64,000 nucleotides of DNA from Scytonematopsis contorta HA4267-MV1 (GCA_019359035.1 JAHHIC010000085.1:88658-152657); one strand, 5' to 3'; numbered from the stretch's first letter, positions 28,053-35,826 are shown. Notes: a model not told the origin generated them from the sequence alone. Program-made: numbers and translations.

Positions 28053-28985
28053 ATGTTAATAAATTTTTCTCAACCTTTAAAAAACTTAGCTTTAGCTCAA
28101 AAGCTGACTGTACTACTTTTAGTCATATTTATTGGTGGAATTTCCTTGAGTGGTGTTGCTTTAGCGAATATCCTCAATTATAAAGCGCAAAATGAAATTA
28201 CGTCTCAAGCCTCATTACTTTTCCACACTCTCAACTCGGTCCGAGATTACACAAATACTGAAGTAACTCCAAGGTTATCAGCGAATTTAAATAGTAATCA
28301 ATTTGCACCGCAAACAATACCATCCTATTCATCACGAAGAGTTTTTGAAAAACTACGCGAAAGAAATAATGAGTATCAAAATTTTTCCTATAAAGAAGCG
28401 ATGTTGAACCCAACTAATATAAATGACTTGGCTGATAATTTTGAAAAACAAATTATACAAAAGTTAAGCGGTACAAATAATCTTCAAGAAACATCGGGGT
28501 TTCGTTCTTTAGGTAGGGAAAAATATTTCTATATCGCTCGTCCTTTATCTATAAATGATGCGAGTTGTTTAAGATGTCATAGTTCACCAGAAATTGCACC
28601 TAAAGAAATGGTGCAACTTTATGGAAATAAAAATGGATTTAATTGGAAATTAAATACTGTTTTGGGAACTCAAATGGTTTCGGTTCCAACTAATGATATT
28701 TTGCAAAAAGCTTATCAATCTTGGTTTTTAGTCATGGGTATTGTAACAGTGATTTTTGCTCTTGCTATTTACTTTGCCAATTTTTGGCTGCGACGGTATG
28801 TTGTTAAACCTATCAAGCGAGTAGTTAGAGTTGCTGAAGCTGTTAGCACTGGTGATATGGAAGCTGATTTTGGGTCGGCTTCCAAGGATGAGGTTGGAAG
28901 TTTGGTGGAAGCTTTTACACGGATGAAAATAAGTTTGGTGATGGCAATTAGAAGACTAGAACAATCTCGTGCAGACAATCGCTAA
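28053..28985 (+). CDS. DUF3365 (Tll0287-like) c-type haem sensor with HAMP domain
   Basis: 310 residues: an N-terminal membrane helix (about 20-42), an extracytoplasmic DUF3365 domain with the haem-attachment motif CLRCH at 172-176, a second helix (about 225-248), and a cytoplasmic HAMP domain (VVKPIKRVVRVAEAVSTGDMEADF, DEVGSLVEAFTRM) at the C-terminus. Tll0287 from Thermosynechococcus is the structural model for this haem domain. No output domain follows HAMP, so it probably signals through a partner protein. Redox or gas sensing is inferred. Confidence 0.88.
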   Translation: MLINFSQPLKNLALAQKLTVLLLVIFIGGISLSGVALANILNYKAQNEITSQASLLFHTLNSVRDYTNTEVTPRLSANLNSNQFAPQTIPSYSSRRVFEKLRERNNEYQNFSYKEAMLNPTNINDLADNFEKQIIQKLSGTNNLQETSGFRSLGREKYFYIARPLSINDASCLRCHSSPEIAPKEMVQLYGNKNGFNWKLNTVLGTQMVSVPTNDILQKAYQSWFLVMGIVTVIFALAIYFANFWLRRYVVKPIKRVVRVAEAVSTGDMEADFGSASKDEVGSLVEAFTRMKISLVMAIRRLEQSRADNR

Positions 28986-28999
28986 GCAAAAAAAAACCT

Positions 29000-29027
29000 G
29001 TAGAGACGCGATTAATCGCGTCTTTAC
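29000..29027. repeat. 28-bp palindrome, GTAGAGAC family (CGCGATTAATCGCG core)
   Basis: Lies 14 nt after the stop of the DUF3365 gene and 47 bp from the stop of the converging acetyltransferase gene. One arm mismatch (GTCTTTAC). It could serve as a bidirectional terminator. Confidence 0.88.
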
Positions 29028-29074
29028 ATTGCAACATTGTTAAGAATTTTGTTGGTTTTCGTGGAACCAACCAG

Positions 29075-30034
29075 CTAAACATCTTTAACATAACTAAGAC
29101 TGGTCAAAACTTTGCAAAAACCGACTGATTCATACAATCGCAAGGCACCGTTGGGATTATTTGCATCTACACCAAGTCTTGCAACATCCATCCCCGTGTT
29201 TTTGAGTTTATGCAAAGCAGATAACAACATCGCTCGTCCCAGTCCCATTTTACGGAAACCGCGTCTTGTACCTAAAATGTCTACATAGCTGAGATTAATT
29301 CCCACACGAGCGATATATTCTGAATGAATTTCGCTGTAGCAAAAAGCAGCAAAGGTTCCATCGTTAGCAATTGCAACCAAGTCCAAATCTGCTCTGTAGT
29401 CTGCTCTACCCAGCCGATGTTTAAAATTTTCCACTGTTTCGTCATGGTGATTCCAGTGGTCGATGAAGGAATTATTATACAGGTCTACCCAAGCTTCAGC
29501 ATCTTGCTCACCTTGTATGTGACGTACGGTAAAACCATCTGGAAATACTGGTTCAGGGATAAGTTCAGCTAGATTTCGCTCCATTCTGAAAAAATAGCGG
29601 TCGCATTTAAAACCTTGTTTCTCAAAAATGGCAATTCTTTGCGTATCCCTATCCACGGAAGCAGCACGCAACTTGGTAGAGAAGCCTTTCTCTTGCTTCA
29701 CTTCGCGCATCCGTTCTTCACCCCAACGAATAATCTGTGTTTCTAAATTTCCATCACGGTTGTTTGGATGCACGCATAAACTCAGATAGCCATCAATTAC
29801 CTCACTTGGCTCAGCAATCCACAAAAATCCAAAAGCAATTAGTTTGCCGTCAGCATCTTCCCACAAGCGCAGGTCACGAGACTTATCTACAGAAGGTGTG
29901 TCGAAGTCGCTTTGCAATTCTATAACGGATGTTACATCATCTAATTCATCTGCTGCATAACAAATGTTCATCAGGTCTGCAATGGGCTGTAGGTCAGCTT
30001 CACCCTGGTATGGGCGCATGGTGAGAGTTAGCAT
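29075..30034 (-). CDS. Double-domain GNAT acetyltransferase
   Basis: 319 residues with two GNAT domains in tandem. The first half (about 1-155) has LIAFGFLWIAEP and an incomplete acetyl-CoA loop (RDTQRIAIFEKQGFK). The second (about 165-319) has a good acetyl-CoA motif (TRRGFRKMGLGRAMLL) and the typical end GALRLYESVGF. The N-terminal domain may be a catalytically reduced partner, as in other tandem GNATs. The substrate is unknown. Confidence 0.88.
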   Translation of the reverse strand: MLTLTMRPYQGEADLQPIADLMNICYAADELDDVTSVIELQSDFDTPSVDKSRDLRLWEDADGKLIAFGFLWIAEPSEVIDGYLSLCVHPNNRDGNLETQIIRWGEERMREVKQEKGFSTKLRAASVDRDTQRIAIFEKQGFKCDRYFFRMERNLAELIPEPVFPDGFTVRHIQGEQDAEAWVDLYNNSFIDHWNHHDETVENFKHRLGRADYRADLDLVAIANDGTFAAFCYSEIHSEYIARVGINLSYVDILGTRRGFRKMGLGRAMLLSALHKLKNTGMDVARLGVDANNPNGALRLYESVGFCKVLTSLSYVKDV

Positions 30035-30150
30035 AAGATTTACTTCTATACTACTTGTATGCTACATGAATTTATTGTAAACACAAGTCACCCCTTTGGG
30101 TAGTTTTTATGGTGATATAAAGCGGATTTATGGTCAGTGCATTACAAGGG

Positions 30151-30174
30151 GGCGGGCAAGGATGCCCACCCCAC
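30151..30174. repeat. GGGCAAGGATGCCC hairpin repeat, second copy
   Basis: Identical over 24 bp to 27280-27303. A degraded GTAGAGAC-family palindrome (GTAGATATG...GTCTCTAC) lies at 30921-30948 in the next gap (30826-31087), where I see nothing else. Confidence 0.75.
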
Positions 30175-30210
30175 AAGAGTTTAGAACAGGTTTAAATAAA
30201 TAAGTTAATA

Positions 30211-30825
30211 TTAGCTGTTAATGTTTATTTGTAACTCACACTGTTGAAAAATATAGTTTACGGCAGCAAATAATTTGTCTAAATCCTGAATCACATACAA
30301 ATTTTTATTTCTAGTAAAGATATCTAAATTAAGTTTAGCAAACTGCCATATTTTTCCATTGGAAACAATCCCAAAAATGTCCTTTTCTAATTCATTATTA
30401 ATACGCTGTACTGCTACCATTTCGGCTAAACATTGTCCCCACCCTTCTTCAAATTTATCTTGCTTGGCTTCTACTATCAAAAAATAGGGTTTATCAAAAA
30501 CAATTGCACCTAAAGGATTACGTTGTGTTACTGTATAATCTGGGATTCCAGATAAGTCTTCATCATAAGTTAGTGTTTGATGACTCCAAAGTGTCAATTT
30601 GCTCCGGTAAGATTTCCATACTTCTTTTAAAACCGGATAAATGAGATTTTCACAAATAGCATCTTCAGAATTATCAATGACTCCATCTGTAAATAGTAAA
30701 TCTAGTTCTTCTTTAAAATGATTGGGAACGGAAAATTCTCTTTCCATCATAAAATTAGTTTGTACATATTTAATTTGGAATTTTTTCATGACTACACTGA
30801 TGCTTTTGTAACTGCTGAATGCCAT
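30211..30825 (-). CDS. Putative PD-(D/E)XK-type nuclease-like protein, unknown role
   Basis: 204 residues, with ATG at 30823-30825 or the internal Met at residue 13 (MKKFQIKY). The central segment GIPDYTVTQRN...YFLIVEAKQDKFEEGWGQ has the spacing of a PD-(D/E)XK nuclease core (Asp in IPDYTV, then EAK), followed by GQCLAEMVAVQRIN and GIVSNGKIWQFAKL. Similar domains occur in type I restriction subunits and in stand-alone proteins of filamentous cyanobacteria. Its 5' end faces the EAD1 locus. No methylase is nearby, so a restriction role is not supported. Confidence 0.65.
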   Translation of the reverse strand: MAFSSYKSISVVMKKFQIKYVQTNFMMEREFSVPNHFKEELDLLFTDGVIDNSEDAICENLIYPVLKEVWKSYRSKLTLWSHQTLTYDEDLSGIPDYTVTQRNPLGAIVFDKPYFLIVEAKQDKFEEGWGQCLAEMVAVQRINNELEKDIFGIVSNGKIWQFAKLNLDIFTRNKNLYVIQDLDKLFAAVNYIFQQCELQININS

Positions 30826-31087
30826 TGAAATTCACCTTTAAATTGGCTTAATAATTAGTATTTTAGTACTTATGGCGTTATTTATTATGTTAGCGCATGA
30901 GTCAGAGACGTAGCGTATGAGTAGATATGTTACATGCAATGTCTCTACATTGTGGTATTTCATCTCTTGCACTGACTTACTTGTGCTAAAATTTTTCTGA
31001 ATAAATTTTTCTGAATTGCAGGGTGCAGCCGTGTATCTAGATAGAATACTCGTATCTATAATCTATAAGTAAATTTAATTAATAAAT

Positions 31088-32011
31088 ATGACATTATCCG
31101 GTTCACAGGCTGAAAAATTACAAAATGCTTTGCTTGATGCTTTCCCTGGAAAATCATCATTAGAGCAAATGTTATTCTATAAATTAGATAAAAAATTAAA
31201 CGAAATTGCTGGTGAAGGTAGTTTAAAAGATATTGTCTCCAAATTAATAAAAACAGCAGAAGCTGAGGGATGGACTGAAGATTTAGTTAAACGCGCACAC
31301 TTACACAATCCTGGTAATTTAAACTTAAAAGCTGTTGCCGAAGAGTTGTTTCCTAGTAATCCGACAAAACCGCAAACTACTTCTGTAGATGAACCTCAGT
31401 CAGAAGTTCAGACGGGAGTTCAGACGCAACCAATAACCCAACAGCAAAAGATATTAATTTTAACAGCAATTCCCCACGGACTGCGCTTAGATAAAGAGAT
31501 TAGAGAAATACAAGCGGCTATAGAACGAGCAGCAAGACGAGATTTATTTGCGATTCTTATTCGCACTGCTGTACGTCCTCAAGATATTCGTCGAGCAATT
31601 GCAGAGGAAGAGCCTCAAATCGTTCATTTTTGTGGACATGGTTTGGAAGATGGTAGCTTGGTGTTGGAAGATGATGGGGGAAATAATAAGCCTGTAACAT
31701 CAGAGGCATTAGCATCACTATTTAGATTGAATGCTGATTACGTTAAATGCGTGTTGCTTAATGCTTGTCACTCACAAAAGCCTGCTAAAGCAATTAGTCA
31801 GTATATTGATTATGTAATTGGTATGAATCAACCTATTCAAGATAAAGCCGCGATTGAGTTTGCTAAGGGGTTTTATGATGGATTGGGTTACAAAAAATCC
31901 AGCAATCAAGATGTGTTTAAAAGAGCTTTTGATGAAGGCATGGTAGCAATTGAAATGGAAAATCTTGCACAAGGGTTGATACCAGTTCTGGAACAACGCA
32001 AACCCCATTAG
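31088..32011 (+). CDS. EAD1-CHAT protein (caspase-like protease effector)
   Basis: 307 residues. Residues 1-88 match the effector-associated domain EAD1 (LSGSQAEKLQNALLDAFPGKSSLEQML, then GSLKDIVSKLIKTAEAEGW, NPGNLNLKAVAEELFP). A Thr/Gln/Pro-rich linker (about 90-115) leads to a CHAT peptidase domain (about 118-300). Its catalytic His is His184 in VHFCGHGLEDGSL and its Cys is Cys227 in LLNACHSQ. EADs are small adaptor domains that recruit effectors in bacterial conflict and cell-death systems through like-with-like contacts. The next gene encodes a second EAD1, which is a likely partner. All catalytic residues are present; the target protein is unknown. Confidence 0.88.
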   Translation: MTLSGSQAEKLQNALLDAFPGKSSLEQMLFYKLDKKLNEIAGEGSLKDIVSKLIKTAEAEGWTEDLVKRAHLHNPGNLNLKAVAEELFPSNPTKPQTTSVDEPQSEVQTGVQTQPITQQQKILILTAIPHGLRLDKEIREIQAAIERAARRDLFAILIRTAVRPQDIRRAIAEEEPQIVHFCGHGLEDGSLVLEDDGGNNKPVTSEALASLFRLNADYVKCVLLNACHSQKPAKAISQYIDYVIGMNQPIQDKAAIEFAKGFYDGLGYKKSSNQDVFKRAFDEGMVAIEMENLAQGLIPVLEQRKPH

Positions 32012-32028
32012 TTCTAACTTAAGGAATT

Positions 32029-32075
32029 TGTTGCGTGGTGCTTCGTGGCTCCTCATTCCTGATTATTGCCGTTCT
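32029..32075 (+). repeat. Vestigial DGR-type variable repeat after the CHAT gene
   Basis: Starting 17 bp after the CHAT stop, TGTTGCGTGGTG-TTCGTGG, CCT and TGCCGTTCT match the template-like repeat at 33033-33150 in register. The positions between differ mostly where the template has A (TAT AAC AAC to CTC CTC ATT; GAA AAC to GAT TAT). In translation it reads LRGASWLLIPDYCRS. It is truncated after about 47 bp and is out of frame with the CHAT gene. Confidence 0.65.
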
Positions 32076-32216
32076 GGTTTAAACCACTTAATTCTAATTA
32101 GTTCTCTCTCAAGTAGTTTTAGCTGTTAGATAATACTTAAGTGTCAGTTATTGAAACTAAGGTGTTATTAGGGTGTTATTTTACATTTTATTATGTGTAA
32201 TTTTTAAAGAAATAAG

Positions 32217-32888
32217 ATGAAACTTTCTGGCGAACAGCGTAAAAAATTACAAAGTGCTTTGGTTAGCGCTTTTTCTCGTAAATCATTAGAGCAGCTGTTA
32301 TCGCATAATTTAGAGGAAATATTACATCAAATTCCTCTAGAAGGTGCTTTAAACGATATTGTCTTTGAATTAATAAAAGAAACAGAAAGATGTAATTTAA
32401 CTGAAAAATTAGTTAGGGCTGCACGTGAGGAAAATCCTGGTGATGAAGAGTTAGAAGCTGTTGAAAAAGAATTATTTCCTAATCTTAAGACTAAATCCTT
32501 ACTTCAAAAAGGTCGTCAAAATTCACGTCCTGACTCACCAGAAGTTCCTGTCAAACTTGATAGCGATATGATTATCAACTTTGACCTCAGGGATATGATA
32601 ATTAAGTTTCAAGGTAAATTTAAACAAACATCAGGGGTTTTTGCTTTTTCCGTCGATGGTGACTATACAATACTGCAACAATATATTATTGAAAGAATTA
32701 AACGAGAATTAAAGCATATAACAAAACGTCCTAATGAGAATGATAATCGCATAAAGTTGTTGCGTGGCGGTTCCTGGATTAACGTCCCTGTAAACTGCCG
32801 TTCTACATCTCGCGACTACAGCTTCGACAATGACGGCAACTACGTTGGTTTCCGAGTTATGTTTGCTTCGGTTGCGAGGATTATTTAG
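32217..32888 (+). CDS. EAD1 protein with a DGR-type variable C-terminal tail
   Basis: 223 residues. Residues 1-85 are EAD1 (KLSGEQRKKLQSALVSAF, KSLEQLL, GALNDIVFELIKET, NPGDEELEAVEKELFP), clearly related to the EAD1 of the preceding CHAT protein. Residues about 100-178 form an unrecognised alpha/beta segment. Residues 182-219 are the end of a formylglycine-generating-enzyme/C-type-lectin domain (LRGGSWINVPVNCRSTSR then YVGFRVMFAS), which is the usual site of a DGR variable repeat. The rest of an FGE fold (normally about 250 residues) is not visible, so the tail may be grafted or the middle highly diverged. It is 205 bp downstream of the CHAT gene in the same orientation. Confidence 0.8.
   Translation: MKLSGEQRKKLQSALVSAFSRKSLEQLLSHNLEEILHQIPLEGALNDIVFELIKETERCNLTEKLVRAAREENPGDEELEAVEKELFPNLKTKSLLQKGRQNSRPDSPEVPVKLDSDMIINFDLRDMIIKFQGKFKQTSGVFAFSVDGDYTILQQYIIERIKRELKHITKRPNENDNRIKLLRGGSWINVPVNCRSTSRDYSFDNDGNYVGFRVMFASVARII
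32758..32878 (+). repeat. DGR-like variable repeat (VR)
   Basis: 121 bp aligned by hand to the template-like copy at 33033-33150. It differs at 11 of the 27 A positions of that copy but at only 7 of the other 91, and five of those 7 are synonymous third-position changes. One extra codon is present. The A-linked changes fall in AAC codons of the template and alter amino acids. This is the pattern of adenine-specific mutagenic retrohoming. Confidence 0.75.
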
Positions 32889-32929
32889 TCTTCTTACCTT
32901 TATTTCTTTTTCTTCTTTTCTTAACTTGT

Positions 32930-32944
32930 GCCGCTTGCAGCGGC
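32930..32944 (+). promoter_or_regulatory. GC-rich hairpin downstream of the VR
   Basis: GCCGCTTGCAGCGGC, a 6-bp stem with a TGC loop, 41 bp after the VR-bearing gene's stop and preceded by a pyrimidine-rich stretch. Known DGRs often have a hairpin or cruciform just 3' of the VR that promotes homing. It could equally be a terminator. Confidence 0.45.
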
Positions 32945-33032
32945 CCGATTTATTTTTTGATATTTACTTTTTATGGATATGGCACGACTAAAGTATAGTA
33001 TGAGGTAAGCTTCGGGATTAGGCACTACCAGA

Positions 33033-33150
33033 TGTTGCGTGGTGGTTCGTGGTATAACAACCCTGAAAACTGCCGTTCTACGTCTCGCAACAACAACTTC
33101 GACAACAACAACAACGTTGGTTTCCGAGTTGTGTTTGCGTCGGTTGCGAG
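33033..33150 (+). repeat. DGR-like template repeat (TR), AAC-rich
   Basis: 118 bp homologous to the VR at 32758-32878 but with AAC at nearly every variable codon (YNNP, ENC, RNNNFDNNNNVGF in translation), as expected of a DGR template. An ATG at 33032 gives a 61-codon frame, but there is no protein body upstream, so I treat it as a template or relic and not a gene. No reverse transcriptase or accessory avd gene follows; the next gene is a ParD antitoxin on the other strand. The rest of the gap to 33447 holds only a palindrome at 33344-33371. Confidence 0.7.
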
Positions 33151-33343
33151 CACTCTTCCTACCAGAGCTAGCGGATGGGAATTCGCTAGGAGTGTAACAA
33201 GAAGAGTCCAGACCTAACTCCTGCGATGTTCGGTGACGACTTCCAAAAATAAAACTTAGTCGGGTATCCTGGTAAGTGTTTTCACTGAACGGTTGCTCGG
33301 CTTACAATTTATTATTTATGATTAGACACCTCCGAAAAAAAAT

Positions 33344-33371
33344 GTAGAGACGCGATTAATCGCGTCTCTAC
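33344..33371. repeat. 28-bp palindrome, GTAGAGAC family (CGCGATTAATCGCG core)
   Basis: A perfect palindrome about 75 bp downstream of the ParD gene stop, in the gap after the template-like repeat. Confidence 0.9.
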
Positions 33372-33447
33372 AAGGGTTTTACATAATGCATAATTAACGT
33401 CTTTCTAGGTAATTTATAAAGTAAATATTAAAGTCCTAGAAGTCCGC

Positions 33448-33711
33448 CTAACCCATCCTACATGATGAATTTAACTGTTCCAAAATTTGATTTACAAAAG
33501 CTTTTCCTTCAACAGGTGGAGTATGTTCGCTTACCGCAATTGCTGCATCTATTTTTTCCCGTACAGAGTTTGCCCAGTCAGAATCTGCTTGCTCATATTC
33601 ATCTAGTAGCCTAAAAGCAAACTCCAGTATTTCTTGGGCTGTGCGATATTTGCCTGTTTGCAGTTTGGCTTGAATGAATTTTTCTTGCTTTTGTGTAAGT
33701 ATAATACTCAT
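33448..33711 (-). CDS. ParD-like type II antitoxin, no toxin gene visible
   Basis: 87 residues. The N-terminal ribbon-helix-helix (MSIILTQKQEKFIQAKLQTGKYRTAQEILEFAFRLLDEYE) is typical of ParD/CC2985 antitoxins. The C-terminal half normally binds ParE. No ParE-like frame lies downstream (33217-33447) or upstream, so the antitoxin is orphaned here. ParD regulates its own promoter by binding DNA as a dimer. Confidence 0.8.
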   Translation of the reverse strand: MSIILTQKQEKFIQAKLQTGKYRTAQEILEFAFRLLDEYEQADSDWANSVREKIDAAIAVSEHTPPVEGKAFVNQILEQLNSSCRMG

Positions 33712-33756
33712 CGCGCTGATTTTTACCGTTTACTTCGTATTTTAATAATGAGATGT

Positions 33757-33990
33757 TTACTCGCCATCACTGTTAGAAATTAAATCCTGCGTAACAGCTT
33801 GGGATATTATCCTTCTCAAATATTTCACTCGTTCGGGAGCTGGCAATGCATACAAGGCATTATGAATACTTTGGGGTAACTTAACACCCATTACTTGTTT
33901 TGAAAGTGGTTCATTTAACCAATCTTCTATGTACCCTTGATATTGTTGGTTTTTGAATGCTTGTGTTTGTACTGGATTAGAATTACTCAT
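33757..33990 (-). CDS. Small conserved hypothetical protein
   Basis: 77 residues from the ATG at 33988-33990 (MSNSNPVQTQAF). A frame open 12 bp further upstream is less likely. It contains WLNEPLSKQVMGVKLPQSIHNALYALPAPERVKYLRRIISQAVTQD as two segments, helical and basic at the C-terminus; the layout suggests a small DNA- or protein-binding factor. It may share a transcript with the parD gene 45 bp downstream. Confidence 0.6.
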   Translation of the reverse strand: MSNSNPVQTQAFKNQQYQGYIEDWLNEPLSKQVMGVKLPQSIHNALYALPAPERVKYLRRIISQAVTQDLISNSDGE

Positions 33991-34116
33991 AAAAATAAAC
34001 AAAATACTAGCTAATACAGACTATTATAGCTGGGATTAATATATTGTAACATTAAGTAAAAACCCGGTTAACCAGGATACGATATTAAATGTGAAGGAAA
34101 GAAAATCCTTCACGTT

Positions 34117-34344
34117 TTGATTAAAAAAGGAGGTTTATTCCTGAGTAACGGTAACAATGGGAACGACCGTCGCAATCGGTTACTTGACTTTTTGTCTTTT
34201 CTTCTCTATCTAGGTAGAGGAGTCTGGGTGCGAAGAAATCCTGAAACTAAAGAAGACGAGTTTATCACTTCTAAGGATTTAGGAGTACAAAATCCAGACA
34301 AACAAGAAGAAGATGGTAACGGTAACGGCAACAGTCGTGACTGA
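34117..34344 (+). CDS. Small hypothetical protein with an unusual start
   Basis: The frame runs from TTG at 34117 to the TGA at 34342-34344. A perfect AGGAGG at 34128-34133 lies inside this frame and is correctly spaced (7 nt) for an in-frame CTG at 34141 (LSNGNNGNDRRNRLLDF), so translation may start at a non-canonical codon. The product has one short hydrophobic stretch (LLDFLSFLLYLGRGVWV) and polar, Asn/Gly/Asp-rich ends. An 8-bp hairpin (GTGAAGGA/TCCTTCAC, 34091-34113) precedes it and a strong terminator follows. Function unknown. Confidence 0.5.
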   Translation: MIKKGGLFLSNGNNGNDRRNRLLDFLSFLLYLGRGVWVRRNPETKEDEFITSKDLGVQNPDKQEEDGNGNGNSRD

Positions 34345-34354
34345 TAGTTAAACG

Positions 34355-34380
34355 AAGCCCCTAGCGCCACTAGGGGCTTT
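34355..34380 (+). terminator. Rho-independent terminator
   Basis: AAGCCCCTAG-CGCCA-CTAGGGGCTT: a 10-bp perfect stem with a 5-nt loop and a short T tail, 10 bp after the stop of the preceding small gene. Confidence 0.85.
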
Positions 34381-34407
34381 ACTTAACCTAATTAGGAGTA
34401 TAACGCG

Positions 34408-34719
34408 ATGACACTTGTATATCCATTAAGTTGGCGAATCATAAGACATGAAATGCGCGATAATAACGACACTTGGATTTTTGAGCGTGGTGATTTTTTT
34501 GCTAACTTAACACGCTTTCCAATCCCATTTGACCTAAAAAAAGTTGATATTGAAAAATTGTTTGGTACTACTAAAGCAGATGTTGTGACCGAGTTGTTTC
34601 GTGTCGGAGAAGGCAAGCTGGGATATTATGTAGCGGATTTACTTGATAAACGTTACTACTATTGTGGTACTTCAGAAAATGATTTGAAGGCTAAATTTGT
34701 AGAATTGGGTATTGGTTAA
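34408..34719 (+). CDS. Hypothetical protein
   Basis: 103 residues from ATG 34408, with GGAG 9 nt upstream. The sequence has WRIIRHEMRDNNDTWIFERGDFFANLTRFPIP and ends YYYCGTSENDLKAKFVELGIG; it is soluble and has no signal peptide. I recognise no family. It lies in an accessory stretch between a terminator and an Rpn nuclease gene. Confidence 0.6.
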   Translation: MTLVYPLSWRIIRHEMRDNNDTWIFERGDFFANLTRFPIPFDLKKVDIEKLFGTTKADVVTELFRVGEGKLGYYVADLLDKRYYYCGTSENDLKAKFVELGIG

Positions 34720-34854
34720 ATCCTAAGTCGATACCCATCTATTAGACATCTCCTGAAATGAAAAAGTATGCCTCTCCAACCTCTCCCCAACGCGAAGAGA
34801 GGCTTAATTTCCACCTATTTATAACACCTACAGATAACTTATCCGTTACATCCG

Positions 34855-35826
34855 TTAATCATCCGTTGCCAAATTTGCTTGTAACCAGTTATGCAAATCC
34901 TCAATCGCAGTAAAATCTAATAAAGCTTCCCCAAGTGCTTCCAATTGAGTTACAGAAAGAGCCTGAATATTAGTAAGCACGGACTCTGGTAGCTCTCCCA
35001 ACCGTTTTCTTAGTAGTCTTATCACAAAAGACCGTCCCTGCTCTTCTCTTCCTTCTATTTTTCCGCGTTCGTAACCTATGCGCTCGCCTGTGGTAATGTA
35101 TGTCATACTACGCTCCTGCTCAAACTGTTTAAATTCTTGCCAAAACTGTGATTCCAATGCTTTTGGTAATATCGTAACCCAATCTATAAATCGATAAAGG
35201 TTACGAATATCCTGTTCTTGCAAACCTGATTCGTAAAGTCGTCGAATCAAACTAAATTTCCAGGTTTTACGTTCTTGAGGTTTTTGATTTGTTTGTTGTG
35301 TTTTTAAGTGTGCTAAAACAACAAGAGCAAAAAAATTATTGCTAGCTTCTAGTTCAGCCAAACGGTTATCGTAGTCCAAAAGTTTGACGCTTCCAAATCT
35401 AAAGTTTAACTCGGTATCGGGGTAATTATAACTGTAGGTTTGTGGTCGCCATTTACGATTTTCGTCACACAAAATTGCTAAGCTAATAGCTGAATGATGA
35501 TATTGGCCAAAAATGCGGAAGTTGTAAGTAAACATTCTTTCAGGAAACTCATCTTCCTTCTGTGCTTGAATTTCTATATGTACCAACAGCCAAATTTCTC
35601 CTCCTTGGATATGGTAAACTTTGACTAACTTGTCTGCATATCGCTTACCTTGTTTTGATTTGCGAGAAATTTGTTGAAATTCTTTATCCAAAAATACATA
35701 GGGACGCTTCCAATCAATTAATGCAAATGTTTGAGGAAAAAAGAACTCCATCGCTTGAGGAAAGTAAGCCTCTAGAACTTCTTTCCAGGGGCTATCAAAA
35801 TCTGCACGCTTTATCTTTTTTGCCAT
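34855..35826 (-). CDS. Rpn-family PD-(D/E)XK nuclease-like protein (copy 1)
   Basis: 323 residues. Rpn (recombination-promoting nuclease) type proteins have a PD-(D/E)XK core; here ADKLVKVYHIQGGEIWLLVHIEIQAQ supplies Asp and the E-x-Q pair, followed by FPERMFTYNFRIF. The C-terminus has the repeat-like GERIGYERGKIEGREEQGRSFVIRLLRKRLGELP and a DUF4351-type end. A near-identical gene lies 344 bp upstream. Differences cluster in the charged repeat region (about residues 250-275), where this copy is four residues longer. Many such genes occur in filamentous cyanobacteria, often in clusters. Confidence 0.88.
   Translation of the reverse strand: MAKKIKRADFDSPWKEVLEAYFPQAMEFFFPQTFALIDWKRPYVFLDKEFQQISRKSKQGKRYADKLVKVYHIQGGEIWLLVHIEIQAQKEDEFPERMFTYNFRIFGQYHHSAISLAILCDENRKWRPQTYSYNYPDTELNFRFGSVKLLDYDNRLAELEASNNFFALVVLAHLKTQQTNQKPQERKTWKFSLIRRLYESGLQEQDIRNLYRFIDWVTILPKALESQFWQEFKQFEQERSMTYITTGERIGYERGKIEGREEQGRSFVIRLLRKRLGELPESVLTNIQALSVTQLEALGEALLDFTAIEDLHNWLQANLATDD

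Noticed and set aside
30211..30825. Restriction-modification subunit
   Set aside because: A nuclease-like core is visible, but no methylase or specificity subunit is near.
33032..33217. 61-codon FGE-like gene
   Set aside because: AAC-rich repeat without protein body or ribosome-binding site; better explained as a DGR template or relic.
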